Source: a bacterium BMS3Bbin09
GTDB taxonomy: Bacteria; Nitrospirota; Thermodesulfovibrionia; UBA6902
DNA length: 37,859 bases
NCBI GenBank assembly: GCA_002897915.1
Contig: BDTS01000062.1
Location: forward strand, 1 to 37,859
Reading direction: 5' to 3'
The translations under genes and the position numbers were made by a program. Shown here in pieces: positions 24,962-34,080 of this stretch. Each line of letters begins with the position of its first letter. Position 1 is the stretch's first letter. The notes under the pieces are model-generated. The model saw only the letters and a list, made by a program, of their open reading frames with translations. It did no database searches and was not told where the DNA came from.

Positions 24962-26212
24962 CTATTTGTTCATCATATCGAGGAACTCCTGGTTGTCCTT
25001 GGTCCCCTTGATCTTGCCGAGCAGGAACTCCATGCTCTCGATTGTGCTGAGAGAGTGAAGGACCTTCCTGAGGATCCACATCCTCTGGAGCATCTCCTTT
25101 TCGACGAGGAGTTCTTCCTTCCTCGTTCCTGACGCGTTGATGTTGATGGTCGGGAATATCCTCTTGTCAACGAGCTTCCTGTCAAGGTGCAGCTCCATAT
25201 TACCGGTGCCCTTGAACTCCTCGAAGATAACATCGTCCATCCTGCTGCCTGTATCGACAAGCGCGGTCGCGATGATAGTCAGGCTGCCTCCGCCCTCGAT
25301 ATTACGCGCGGCACCGAAAAATCTCTTAGGCTTCTGGAGCGCGTTGGAATCAAGACCTCCGGAAAGGACCTTGCCGCTCGCGGGGATTACCGCGTTGTAC
25401 GCCCTCGCGAGTCTAGTGATCGAGTCGAGGAGGATTACGACATTCTTTTTCGTCTCAACAAGTCTCTTCGCCCTCTCGATGACCATCTCCGCTACCTGCA
25501 GATGCCTCTGCGGCGGCTCGTCAAATGTCGAGCTGATTATTTCATCCGCATCCACCTGCCTCCTCCAGTCAGTGACCTCTTCAGGCCTTTCATCTATAAG
25601 CAGGATAATAAGGTGAATATCTTTGTGGTTCTTTTTAATGCCCTTTGCAATGGACTGAAGCAGCATCGTCTTACCTGTCCTGGGCGCTGCAACGACCATT
25701 CCCCTCTGTCCCATACCGATCGGGGTCACAAGCTTCATTATCCTTGTCGAATAGTCCGTCTTGCTATGTTCAAGGTCTATGGCCTCTGTCGGATAGTAAG
25801 GGATGAGGTTGTCAAAGAACTGCCTCTTGATACTCTCATCAGGTGATCCGTGATTGACCGCCTCAACCTTGAGAAGCGCAAAGTATCTCTCGCTCTCCTT
25901 CGGAGGTCTGATCTGTCCTGTCACAAGATCTCCTGTCCTGAGGCTGAACCTTCTTATCTGTGAAGGTGATACATATATGTCATCAGGACCGGGGAGGTAG
26001 CTGTAGTTGGGTGAACGCAAAAAGCCAAACCCGTCAGGCAATATCTCAAGCACACCTTCTCCAAAGATCAATCCTGTCTTCTCTGTCTGTGCCTGCAATA
26101 TTGCAAATATGAGGTCCTGTTTTCTAAGTCCGCTCGCGCCATCAACGCTCAGTCCTTTGGCCATTATAGTCAAATCATCAATGGTCTTTTCTTTGAGTTC
26201 TGTAATATTCAT
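24962..26212 (-). CDS. rho: Transcription termination factor Rho
   Basis: A 416-residue hexameric RNA helicase that terminates transcription. The N-terminal RNA-binding domain shows the RNP1-like GFGFLR at 61-66 and [12 protein letters not shown]. The ATPase domain has Walker [10 protein letters not shown] at about 175-182 and Walker [18 protein letters not shown]. The Q-loop and R-loop regions are [28 protein letters not shown] and [27 protein letters not shown]. The ATG at 26212 has AAGGAG just upstream; an earlier in-frame ATG eleven codons up is less likely. A 150-base leader separates it from its promoter, as in other autoregulated rho genes. Confidence 0.97.
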   Translation of the reverse strand: MNITELKEKTIDDLTIMAKGLSVDGASGLRKQDLIFAILQAQTEKTGLIFGEGVLEILPDGFGFLRSPNYSYLPGPDDIYVSPSQIRRFSLRTGDLVTGQIRPPKESERYFALLKVEAVNHGSPDESIKRQFFDNLIPYYPTEAIDLEHSKTDYSTRIMKLVTPIGMGQRGMVVAAPRTGKTMLLQSIAKGIKKNHKDIHLIILLIDERPEEVTDWRRQVDADEIISSTFDEPPQRHLQVAEMVIERAKRLVETKKNVVILLDSITRLARAYNAVIPASGKVLSGGLDSNALQKPKRFFGAARNIEGGGSLTIIATALVDTGSRMDDVIFEEFKGTGNMELHLDRKLVDKRIFPTININASGTRKEELLVEKEMLQRMWILRKVLHSLSTIESMEFLLGKIKGTKDNQEFLDMMNK

Positions 26213-26368
26213 ACTTTCTCCTTGATTCTTGTTTTTGTTCACCATGGGATTATGATTTCCTCTTCAAACAGGAATACATATTCGTGAGGAAAATATACTC
26301 TTGGAGGTTTTAACCTTTCAGCATAAAGGGATTGTTATGAAAAGAAGAAGATTTGTTACTTAATGAAA

Positions 26369-26397
26369 TAGTAAAACAGTTTTTAATTTTTGTCAAT
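26369..26397 (-). promoter_or_regulatory. rho promoter
   Basis: On the minus strand TTGACA (26397-26392), 17 bases, then TACTAT (26374-26369). Transcription would begin near 26362, giving a leader of about 150 nt before the rho ATG. Confidence 0.7.
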
Positions 26398-26527
26398 ACC
26401 TTTAAATATTAAAATCCATTTCAGCAGAAAACCACTTCACATAACTATAATTAAAAAATTAAACACTTCAAATAATAATTAGGCGTAGGTAATAGTAACT
26501 GAAAGAACAGTCGGGAGACATGCCGTC

Positions 26528-26812
26528 CTATATGTTCTTGTTCACCATCTCACGGAGTTCTTTGCCGACCTTGAAATAAGGCACCTTCTTCGGCGGAACA
26601 TCAACGGATTCGCCGGTCTTCGGGTTCCTCGCCTTCCTCGCGTTCCTGCTGCGAAGCTTGAAATTGCCAAAGCCCCTTATTTCGACCTTGCCTCCGTTTG
26701 CGAGGGACTCTTTGATACTATCAAAGATCGTCTCGATCACGACCTCTGTCTGTTTTTTCGAGAGGCCTTCCACTTTTTCAGCAATTTTTTCAATAAGAAC
26801 AGACTTTGTCAT
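26528..26812 (-). CDS. ihfB: HU/IHF-family DNA-bending protein, IHF beta-like
   Basis: A 94-residue nucleoid protein. The dimerisation half is MTKSVLIEKIAEKVEGLSKKQTEVVIETIFDSI, and GGKVEIRGFGNFKLRSRNARKARNPKTGESVDVPPKKVPYFKVGKELRE holds the DNA-inserting arm, with the intercalating proline in RNPKTGE. The start and GFGNF pattern favour IHF beta over HU. Its place after rpsA and sppA matches ihfB in many proteobacteria-like genomes. GGAGGG precedes the ATG. A 56-bp inverted repeat separates it from sppA. Confidence 0.92.
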   Translation of the reverse strand: MTKSVLIEKIAEKVEGLSKKQTEVVIETIFDSIKESLANGGKVEIRGFGNFKLRSRNARKARNPKTGESVDVPPKKVPYFKVGKELREMVNKNI

Positions 26813-26848
26813 ATTTCCCTCCTGTCAAATATAATAGTTCAATTCTAA

Positions 26849-26904
26849 CATAAAGCTGAGTTGAATAGTGAAATTAATATTTCACTATTCAACTCAGCTT
26901 TATG
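26849..26904. repeat. Perfect 26-bp inverted repeat with 4-base loop between sppA and ihfB
   Basis: Arms 26849-26874 and 26879-26904 are exact complements (CATAAAGCTGAGTTGAATAG...), separated by TAAT. The right arm covers the last codon and the stop of sppA. No T run follows in either direction, so it is not a standard terminator. A perfect AT-rich stem this long is unusual in an intergenic gap of this size. Confidence 0.9.
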
Positions 26905-27748
26905 GTGTTAACAGGTATTTCAGGCTGATACCTGAAAATACATTCCCAACAAGATGATTCGGGATCTCTCCCCGGAGCATATCAATAAAGCTGAACTCCT
27001 TTTCTTTATAAACCACCTCGGGCTCACCTTTGATACCGGCCAGCTTCCCGGCCAGTATTATCGCATCCTCAAGGTTTCCGAGTTCATCAACAAGTCCCAA
27101 CTCCTTGGCCATCCTGCCTGTAAAGATCCTGCCGTCTGATAGCTTCTTGACAACTTCATATTTCATGCCTCTTGCTTCAGATACAGCCTCTATAAACTGG
27201 TCATGCACGTCATCCAGCACCGTCTGGAGGATCTCTTTTTCTTCAGGGGTCAGCGACTTGAATACCGATGCCATGTCCTTGTGCCGGCCGCTCTTTACCA
27301 CCTGTGTCTCGACACCGATCTTTTCCATAAGGCCCGAGACATTGGGAATTTCCATGATAACCCCTATCGAACCGGTAAGGGTGCCGGCATTTGCAACTAT
27401 CACATCAGCTGGTGCGGATATATAATAACCGCCTGAAGCGGCCACTGAACCCATAGAGACAACAACTTTCTTCTTTTCTTTTATCTTTAAAATTTCTTCG
27501 TATATTTCCTGGGACGGGGCAACTCCGCCGCCCGGGCTGTCCACCCGGAGCACAATGGCCTTTACGGATCTGTCATTCGAGTACTCTTTAAGTTCTTCAA
27601 TCACACTGGTCGAGTCAAGTATGATTCCCGAGACACGTACAACCGCGACCTTCTCGCCTAACTGAAGCTTGCCTTTAAATATCGTCAAAAGGCTGAGGGC
27701 CGCGATAACAACAAAAACTATCAGAAAAAAAAGTAGTACCTTCTTCAC
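26900..27748 (-). CDS. sppA: Signal peptide peptidase SppA (S49 family)
   Basis: A 282-residue membrane serine peptidase that degrades leftover signal peptides. One membrane anchor spans residues 4-24. The conserved VLRVDSPGGGVAPSQEI precedes the nucleophile S105 in GSVAASGGYYI, and the general base lysine is K152 in VVKSGRHKDM. The length fits the short single-domain SppA form. The start is GTG, 15 bases after rpsA, with AAGGCGG upstream. The stop codon lies inside the 26-bp inverted repeat. Confidence 0.94.
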   Translation of the reverse strand: MKKVLLFFLIVFVVIAALSLLTIFKGKLQLGEKVAVVRVSGIILDSTSVIEELKEYSNDRSVKAIVLRVDSPGGGVAPSQEIYEEILKIKEKKKVVVSMGSVAASGGYYISAPADVIVANAGTLTGSIGVIMEIPNVSGLMEKIGVETQVVKSGRHKDMASVFKSLTPEEKEILQTVLDDVHDQFIEAVSEARGMKYEVVKKLSDGRIFTGRMAKELGLVDELGNLEDAIILAGKLAGIKGEPEVVYKEKEFSFIDMLRGEIPNHLVGNVFSGISLKYLLTP

Positions 27749-27763
27749 TTAAAATAAACCGCC

Positions 27764-29341
27764 TTAACTTATCATGGTTTTCATGCTAAGGTCTATTTTC
27801 CTCTCGGAAGGGTTTATATTCACTATTCTCGCGGTCAACTCGGCGCCAACTTCGAACATCTCTTCGATCTTCTCATCCGAATTTTTCTCGATCTCTTTAA
27901 CATGCACAAGCCCTTCGATCCCGTCCTCAAGTTCTATGAACAGTCCGAAGTCGGCAATGTTTACGATCTTCCCAGTAACGGTATCGCCAAGGTTGTATTT
28001 GTTCGGGATCTCTTCAACCCAGGGGTCTGTGCTCATCTCCTTGAGGCCTACGGATATTCTCTCTTTTTCTGCCTCAATGCTCAGGATAACTACCTCAACC
28101 TCCTGTCCCTTTTTCAGTATATCGGACGGGTGCTTGATGCGCTTTACCCATGACATGTCCGAAATATGGAGCAGGGCGTCAACCCCCTCATCCAGAGATA
28201 TAAATGCCCCGAAATCGGCAAAGCTCTTCACCTTTCCGGTAGTCTTCTGCCCGATAATGTATTTATCTTTAATAAGTTCCCAGGGGTTCGGCTTGAGCTG
28301 TTTAATGCTGAGGGATATCCTCTTTTCGCTGCTGCTTACTTTCAGGATCGAGGCCTCTACCTTGTCCCCGACAGAGAAGTACTTGGAAGGCTTTATCGAT
28401 TTTTCGACCCAGTCTATTTCAGTCACATGGATAAGACCTTCTACGCCTTCCTCCAGTTCAATGAATATGCCATAGTCGGTAGTGGTGATGACCTTCCCCA
28501 TGACCTTTTTGCCCGGAGGATATTTTTCCTCAACTGTTGTCCATGGATCCGGCTTCTTCTGTTTATAACCGAGGGTCACTTTTACGGTCTCGGTGTTAAA
28601 TGTAAGGACAAGTACTTCAACGGTATCTCCGATACTGAAGAGTTCACCCGGATGACTGATCCTTCCCCATGACATGTCCGATATATGGAGCAGGCCGTCT
28701 ATCCCGCCAAGGTCGATAAATACACCGTAGTCCGTGAGGTTCTTTACAACTCCTTCCACGGTCGCTCCCTCTTTTAGCGTGGCGAGTGTCTTCTCCCTGA
28801 GTTTTCCTCTTTCCTCCTCGAGGATAACACGTCTTGAGACAACCACATTGGAGCCTTTATGATTAATGTTCAGTATCTTGAACGAGAACGTCTGTCCCAT
28901 CAGCTTGTCCGTATTCTGCGGTGCCTTGAGGTCTATCTGTGAACCAGGCAGAAAAGCGGGCACCCCGCCTACATCCACTGTAAGTCCGCCTTTCACTTTA
29001 CCAATGATCTTTCCTTCAACAGTCTCTTCCGCCTTAAAGGCCTCTTCCAGTTTACTCCAGGTCTTTACTCCTTCAGCCTTCTGCCTTGAGAGCTTTACGA
29101 AACCGTCGGAATCGCTCAGCCTTTCGATAAAGACCTCGATCACATCCCCGGGCTTCATACTGCCCTGCTCGTCGCCGACCATATTTCTACTGGGTATGAA
29201 CCCCTCAGATTTAGCTCCAACGTCCACTATGACGCCGTCCGGTTTTACCTGTAGGACCGTCCCTTGTACTATATCGCCGGACTTTAATCCTTTAAAGGTA
29301 TCGGCATAAAATTTTTCTAAGTCGTTCATATCTAATTCCAT
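27764..29341 (-). CDS. rpsA: 30S ribosomal protein S1 (six S1 domains)
   Basis: A 525-residue protein made of six S1 RNA-binding domains at about 20-86, 104-170, 190-259, 276-346, 363-433 and 450-521. Domains 3-6 show the strong repeats GVFIDLGGIDGLLHISDMSW, GIFIELEEGVEGLIHVTEIDW, GAFISLDEGVDALLHISDMSW and GLFIELEDGIEGLVHV. It binds mRNA and helps start translation. The clear AGGAGG lies 16 bases before the ATG, farther than usual, and no in-frame start codon is closer. Position after cmk and plsC is typical of many Gram-negative genomes. Confidence 0.95.
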   Translation of the reverse strand: MELDMNDLEKFYADTFKGLKSGDIVQGTVLQVKPDGVIVDVGAKSEGFIPSRNMVGDEQGSMKPGDVIEVFIERLSDSDGFVKLSRQKAEGVKTWSKLEEAFKAEETVEGKIIGKVKGGLTVDVGGVPAFLPGSQIDLKAPQNTDKLMGQTFSFKILNINHKGSNVVVSRRVILEEERGKLREKTLATLKEGATVEGVVKNLTDYGVFIDLGGIDGLLHISDMSWGRISHPGELFSIGDTVEVLVLTFNTETVKVTLGYKQKKPDPWTTVEEKYPPGKKVMGKVITTTDYGIFIELEEGVEGLIHVTEIDWVEKSIKPSKYFSVGDKVEASILKVSSSEKRISLSIKQLKPNPWELIKDKYIIGQKTTGKVKSFADFGAFISLDEGVDALLHISDMSWVKRIKHPSDILKKGQEVEVVILSIEAEKERISVGLKEMSTDPWVEEIPNKYNLGDTVTGKIVNIADFGLFIELEDGIEGLVHVKEIEKNSDEKIEEMFEVGAELTARIVNINPSERKIDLSMKTMIS

Positions 29342-29498
29342 TGATTTATATTGAAAACCTCCTGATTGAATTTTCCCTGAAAAATTCGGGGCATATCATA
29401 TTTTTACAGTTTAAAACATTACAACTTAAGTCCTTTATCGTCTGAATAATGTAATACTTTCCTTAAATAAATGCAATTAACTGCAAATATTACCTTTC

Positions 29499-30140
29499 TT
29501 ATTTTCCTGCGAAACCGACTGCTTTCAGCTCCCTTATCGCGTCCATGATCATCATGCTTACTTCTTCACGCTTGCCCTGGCCGGTACGGCCCCTGCTTTC
29601 TTCTGTTGAAGTATAGTATATTGGTTTACCAAATACTACCTTAATCTTGGCCCTCTTCAGCCATCTTGCATTAGGCGGCAGAGCCTTGTCCGCCCCTGAA
29701 ATATAGGCTGGAACTATCGGGGCCCTGCTCATTACGGCCACCATCCCTATGCCGGGCTTTGGCTCCAGGAGCTCATCCGTCTCGTTTCTCTGACCCTCAG
29801 GGAAGACAACTACGATATGCCCGTTCCTGATCCTCTTTACCGCCTCTTTTATGGTCGACGGGCGGGGGGTTTCCCTGTCAACCGGAAAAGCTGCGAATTT
29901 TATCAGCCAGCCGAGCACAGGTACGTCAAAGAGCCCTTTCTTTGCCATAAAGTTACACCTCCTCGGTGTCACCGAACCTATTATCGGGGGATCGAGATAA
30001 CTTATATGGTTAGAGGCAATTATTACGCCCTCTTTCGGGATGTTCTCCTTCCCCACTACTTCCAGGCCGCCATTAAAGAAAAAAATGGTCCTTATTGTTA
30101 TCGCAATCAGCTTATATATTATGTCAGCTATAAGTTCCAT
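29499..30140 (-). CDS. plsC: 1-acyl-sn-glycerol-3-phosphate acyltransferase
   Basis: A 213-residue membrane acyltransferase that makes phosphatidic acid. The catalytic NHxxxxD motif is N44-H45 to D50 in SNHISYLD. PRRCNFMAKKGLF and the FPEG motif at 113-116 (VVFPEGQRNE) follow, then VPAYISGADKALPP. The hydrophobic N-terminus (about 5-23) anchors it in the membrane. It lies 9 bases after cmk in the same operon. Confidence 0.93.
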   Translation of the reverse strand: MELIADIIYKLIAITIRTIFFFNGGLEVVGKENIPKEGVIIASNHISYLDPPIIGSVTPRRCNFMAKKGLFDVPVLGWLIKFAAFPVDRETPRPSTIKEAVKRIRNGHIVVVFPEGQRNETDELLEPKPGIGMVAVMSRAPIVPAYISGADKALPPNARWLKRAKIKVVFGKPIYYTSTEESRGRTGQGKREEVSMMIMDAIRELKAVGFAGK

Positions 30141-30149
30141 GTTCGGCCC

Positions 30150-30794
30150 CTATTTCAGGCTCTCCTTTATCTTTGCGACAACTTCCGTAATATTCAGACC
30201 GGTAGAGTCTATATAGATCATCTCATCCGTCTGTTTAAGGGGGGATGTCTCTCTCGATGAGTCCCTTGCGTCCCGTTTCTCTATATCTTCGATCGTCTGC
30301 TCAAGGGTTATATCCGTGGACTTCTCCTTAAGTTCCTCATATCTCCTTCTCGCCCTCTCTTTAACATCAGCATCAAGAAAAAATTTATTCCCGGCCTCAG
30401 GGAATATGGTGGTGCCGGTGTCCCTTCCCTCTATAACGACCATTCCATGCAGACATATCTCCCTCTGTAGCTGAAACAGGCGCTCCCTGACAGCTGGTTT
30501 CGCGGAGACCTGTGAGCTAAGCTCGCCGATCTCACCGGTCCTTATCTCTGTGGTAACATCCACGCCGTTGACAGCGATGCTGTTACTGCTCAGGTTTATA
30601 TCGATCTCCTTTAATATCCTATCCATTGCCGCTTCGTCGTCAGGGTCGACCTTCTCCTCTTTTATCTTCCAGGCCACAGCCCTGTAAAGTGCACCTGTAT
30701 CGAGATAACTGTAATTGAGATCGCGCGCAAGGAGCCTCGATATCGTGCCCTTGCCCGATCCCGATGGGCCGTCTATTGTAATTACGCTTTGCAT
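30150..30794 (-). CDS. cmk: Cytidylate kinase
   Basis: A 214-residue kinase phosphorylating CMP and dCMP. The P-loop is DGPSGSGKGT at 8-17, followed by the YLDTGALYRAVAW substrate region, IEGRDTGTTIFP and the arginine-rich lid KERARRRYEE and EKRDARDSSRETSPL. It overlaps the end of aroA by 13 bases, so the two genes are translationally coupled. The aroA-cmk-rpsA arrangement is widely conserved. Confidence 0.95.
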   Translation of the reverse strand: MQSVITIDGPSGSGKGTISRLLARDLNYSYLDTGALYRAVAWKIKEEKVDPDDEAAMDRILKEIDINLSSNSIAVNGVDVTTEIRTGEIGELSSQVSAKPAVRERLFQLQREICLHGMVVIEGRDTGTTIFPEAGNKFFLDADVKERARRRYEELKEKSTDITLEQTIEDIEKRDARDSSRETSPLKQTDEMIYIDSTGLNITEVVAKIKESLK

Positions 30795-32098
30795 AATAAA
30801 CTCTCCAGGATCTGCATAAACCCCGGGAAAGATGTGTTCACGCAGTCAGTATCTTCAACAACAGTTTCACCCTCGGCGGTAAGCCCGGCTATTATCATCG
30901 ACATCGCGATCCTGTGGTCGCCGTGACTCATGACCTGCGCGGGCTTAAGGTCTTCCCTTCCTTCGATAATGATACCGCCTTCAAGCTCTTCAATATTTAC
31001 ACCCATCTTCTTTAATTCAGAGGCCATCGCCGATATCCTGTCAGACTCCTTGACCCTTAGCTCCCCTGCCCCGGTTATCTTTGTCATACCCTTTGCCTTT
31101 GCTGCCGCAACACAGATGATCGGAAACTCGTCTATTGCCTTAAGCACCATATCTCCGCCTATATCAATACCTTTGAGCTCAGAATAGCTTACAGATATGT
31201 CGGCCACGGGCTCGCCGGAGACATCCCTCTCATTCTCAATTCTGATGTCAGCACCCATTGCCTTGAGTACATCAATGATTCCGGTCCTTGCAGGATTTAT
31301 TCCAACATTCTTCACCACTAATTCAGAGCCGGAAACTATAAGACCGGCAACAATAAAAAATGCTGCTGAGGAAAGATCACCCGGCACGGTTATGTCCATC
31401 GGACCGAGGGCCGCCCCTCCGGTGATGCTTACCTGAAGTCCATCTATCTTTATGTCCGCACCCAGGGCTTTGAGCATTCTCTCTGTATGGTCGCGTGACC
31501 TGCCGGGTTCTATAACAGTGGTTGTCCCGTCACAATAAAGGCCCGCGAGCAGGACTGCTGACTTTACCTGCGCGCTTGCTATCGATGAATCATATTCTAT
31601 CGGCTTGAGGCTTCCGCCTTTTATCTTAAGGGGAGGCAGTCCGCCTTCTTCAGAACTTATCTCAGCGCCCATTTGTGTCAACGGTCCGATGACCCTCTGC
31701 ATCGGCCTTTTCAGCAGAAACTCGTCCCCTGTCAATGTTGAGTCGAACGGCTGTCCCGCGAGCAGACCGCTTAGCAGTCTCATCGTGGTGCCGGAGTTCC
31801 CGCAGTCAATGATACCTTCCGGTTTCTTTAAGCCGTGCAACCCTTTGCCGTTGACTATTATTTCATTGTCCTGAGAGCTGAGAGCTGAAAGCTGAAAGCT
31901 GTCTTTTATATCAACACCCATTTGTATAAAGGCCTCGAGTGTCCTCATGGGGTCTTCGGCACGGAGAAAATTCCTGATAACGCTCTCCCCCTCTGCCAGG
32001 GATGAGAACATTATTGCACGGTGGGAAATTGATTTGTCTGATGGCGGGGTCACCTCTCCGAGTAAAGGTCCCCTGTATCTGACGTTAATCCGATTCAA
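30782..32098 (-). CDS. aroA: 5-enolpyruvylshikimate-3-phosphate synthase
   Basis: About 438 residues; joins shikimate 3-phosphate with PEP, the sixth shikimate step. Motifs: PPSDKSISHRA (K22 and S23 bind substrate), DCGNSGTTMRLLSG, LKRPMQRVIGPL, the SSIASAQVKSAVLLAG region, IDEFPIICVAAA, RVKESDRI and GDHRIAMS. A TTG at 32098, with AAGG upstream and a 14-base overlap with tyrA, gives the normal MNRINVRYRGPLLGE start. The frame is open 14 codons farther. A 28-bp tandem heptamer tract encodes the insertion-like FQLSALSSQ segment near residue 75. Confidence 0.95.
   Translation of the reverse strand: MNRINVRYRGPLLGEVTPPSDKSISHRAIMFSSLAEGESVIRNFLRAEDPMRTLEAFIQMGVDIKDSFQLSALSSQDNEIIVNGKGLHGLKKPEGIIDCGNSGTTMRLLSGLLAGQPFDSTLTGDEFLLKRPMQRVIGPLTQMGAEISSEEGGLPPLKIKGGSLKPIEYDSSIASAQVKSAVLLAGLYCDGTTTVIEPGRSRDHTERMLKALGADIKIDGLQVSITGGAALGPMDITVPGDLSSAAFFIVAGLIVSGSELVVKNVGINPARTGIIDVLKAMGADIRIENERDVSGEPVADISVSYSELKGIDIGGDMVLKAIDEFPIICVAAAKAKGMTKITGAGELRVKESDRISAMASELKKMGVNIEELEGGIIIEGREDLKPAQVMSHGDHRIAMSMIIAGLTAEGETVVEDTDCVNTSFPGFMQILESLLCKA
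31873..31900. repeat. Four tandem 7-bp repeats (GARAGCT) inside aroA
   Basis: GAGAGCT, GAGAGCT, GAAAGCT and GAAAGCT follow one another without a gap. They encode part of DSFQLSALSSQD on the minus strand. The segment lies in a surface-type stretch before IIVNGKGLHGL. Confidence 0.85.
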
Positions 32099-32939
32099 TG
32101 GACTGCCTTGCCTCTTTGGCCCTTCTGAATTCCTTCTCAAGGCCGACCCAGTCAGATGCCTCGATAAGTTCTATCATGCCGGAGAGAGAGGATGAGAATG
32201 TCTTCAGAGACGCCAGTATCTCTTTTTGGTTGCAGGCGCATATATCCCGCCATAGTTCGGTCGGGCTCAACGCGATCCTTGTCATGTCCTTTAAGCCTTT
32301 GCCGCCGTTGTCGAGTATGCCGTCTTTCATCTCGGTGATAGAATTAACGAGTGCGTATGCGACCACATGCGGTAGATGGCTCACCGCGGCAAAGATCATG
32401 TCATGCTCTTCCGGGCTCATCAGGACTATCCTTGCTTCAACAGTTTCCCAGAGATCCCGGATCTTCTGCAGTGCATCCTTGTCCGTATTGTAACTAGGGG
32501 TAATAATGCATTTCGCGTTCTTAAAAAGATCAGGGATGGCAGCATCAAACCCAGGACATTCCTTGCCGGCAATGGGGTGTCCGCCTACAAAGCTCACGCC
32601 TTCGGGCATCAGAGGCTCGATCTTTTTTATGATATCAGCCTTAACACTGCCAACATCCGTTACGATCGCGCCCTTTTTTATACTGCTGCCTATCCTGTTG
32701 ATTATCTGTTCGAACTGTCCGACAGGAGAGGCAAGTATTATAAGGTCGGCGTCTTTGACCCCTTCCTCATATACCGTTGCGTAACGGTCTATTATACCTT
32801 TTTCTTTTGCCCTGGCCAGGTATTCTTCTCTTCGTCCAACACCTGTTATACTGCCTTTAAATCCCCGCTCTTTCAGAGCGAGGGCAAAAGAACTGCCGAT
32901 AAGTCCGACACCTATTATTGTTATATTATTAAAGTTCAT
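32085..32939 (-). CDS. tyrA: Prephenate dehydrogenase
   Basis: A 284-residue NAD-dependent enzyme converting prephenate to 4-hydroxyphenylpyruvate on the way to tyrosine. The dinucleotide motif GVGLIGSS is at 10-17. SPVGQFEQII, TDVGSVK, GGHPIAGKE (119-127) and the catalytic histidine region SHLPHVVAYAL (187-197) follow. LKDMTRIALSPTELWRDI is also typical. There is no ACT domain, so feedback control is probably placed elsewhere. It overlaps aroA. Confidence 0.95.
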   Translation of the reverse strand: MNFNNITIIGVGLIGSSFALALKERGFKGSITGVGRREEYLARAKEKGIIDRYATVYEEGVKDADLIILASPVGQFEQIINRIGSSIKKGAIVTDVGSVKADIIKKIEPLMPEGVSFVGGHPIAGKECPGFDAAIPDLFKNAKCIITPSYNTDKDALQKIRDLWETVEARIVLMSPEEHDMIFAAVSHLPHVVAYALVNSITEMKDGILDNGGKGLKDMTRIALSPTELWRDICACNQKEILASLKTFSSSLSGMIELIEASDWVGLEKEFRRAKEARQSIESD

Positions 32940-32984
32940 ACTGCAAAAAAAGCCTCATCCAGGAACATCGGGATCCGGGCTTCG

Positions 32985-34010
32985 TTACATCGTCCTTCCA
33001 ACTGCCTTTGCAACCGCCTTGAGTTCCCTCATGAGGGTCTTGAATTTGGCCGGTTTCAGAGACTGCTCTCCGTCCGAGTATGCCTCTTCCGGTTTTGTAT
33101 GGACCTCAATCATCAGTCCATCAGCTCCTGCCGCGATCGCTGCCTTGGCCATAGGGGCCACAAGGTCCCATTTGCCCACGCCATGGCTCGGGTCTACGAT
33201 AACAGGAAGATGGGAAAGTTTTTTCAGTACAGGCACGGCACTCAGGTCAAGCGTGTTTCTGGTAGCGGTCTCGAATGTCCTGATCCCTCTCTCGCAGAGT
33301 ATGACCTTGCTGTTGCCCTGCGCCATGATATATTCGGCGGCCATTAGAAAGTCCTTTATGGTTGCAGAAAGCCCCCTCTTAAGAAGCACCGGCTTATTGT
33401 AAGACCCGACCTCCTTGAGGAGCCTGAAATTCTGCATGTTCCTTGCGCCTATCTGTATAACATCGGTATATTTAAGAATAACTTCCATGTCTCTCGGGTC
33501 CATGAGTTCCGTAACAAAAGGAAGCCCGGTCGCTTTGCGGGCTGCTGCGAGATGTTTCAGCCCTTCCTCTTCAAGCCCCTGGAAACTGTAGGGTGAGGTC
33601 CTCGGCTTGAACGCGCCGCCCCTTATGAATGTCGCACCGGCCTTCTTTACCTCTTTGGATATCTCCATAAGTATAGACAAGCTTTCAACAGCGCACGGCC
33701 CTGCCATTACATGTATCTTCTTGCCGCCAATCGTATTCTTGCCAATCCTTATAGTTGTGTTTTTTGGTGTAAAGTCCCTGCTCGCGAGCTTGTACGGCTT
33801 GGTGATCCTGTGTACATTATCAACACCGGCCATGGTAGCAAACGCATTGCTTTCATCTTCCGTGATGTGCGAGGTATCACCGATAACTCCGATAACGGTC
33901 CTTTCGATCCCCTTCGACACATTGGCCTTAAAACCCTTGCTCTCGAGTTTCTTTACGATATGACGGAGCTCTTTTGCGGTCGCTCCTTTTTTTAAAACTA
34001 CAATATCCAT
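32985..34010 (-). CDS. aroF: DAHP synthase (KDO8P-like, type I beta) with N-terminal ferredoxin-like regulatory domain
   Basis: A 341-residue enzyme that starts the shikimate pathway by joining PEP and erythrose 4-phosphate. Residues 1-70 (MDIVVLKKGATAKELRHIVKKLESKGF...GVIGD) form the ferredoxin-like domain that binds phenylalanine or tyrosine in the Thermotoga type. The catalytic barrel has AGPCAVES at 103-110, GGAFKPRTSPYSFQG at 131-145, CERGIRTFE and the metal-site VDPSHGVGK. The N-terminal domain suggests feedback inhibition by aromatic products. It lies 45 bases before tyrA. Confidence 0.95.
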   Translation of the reverse strand: MDIVVLKKGATAKELRHIVKKLESKGFKANVSKGIERTVIGVIGDTSHITEDESNAFATMAGVDNVHRITKPYKLASRDFTPKNTTIRIGKNTIGGKKIHVMAGPCAVESLSILMEISKEVKKAGATFIRGGAFKPRTSPYSFQGLEEEGLKHLAAARKATGLPFVTELMDPRDMEVILKYTDVIQIGARNMQNFRLLKEVGSYNKPVLLKRGLSATIKDFLMAAEYIMAQGNSKVILCERGIRTFETATRNTLDLSAVPVLKKLSHLPVIVDPSHGVGKWDLVAPMAKAAIAAGADGLMIEVHTKPEEAYSDGEQSLKPAKFKTLMRELKAVAKAVGRTM

Positions 34011-34080
34011 TTTATTCCTCCAAGACTATTTCATATTCATGATCAAAATTCAAGATTATTGAGATTCTAATTATAATGAA

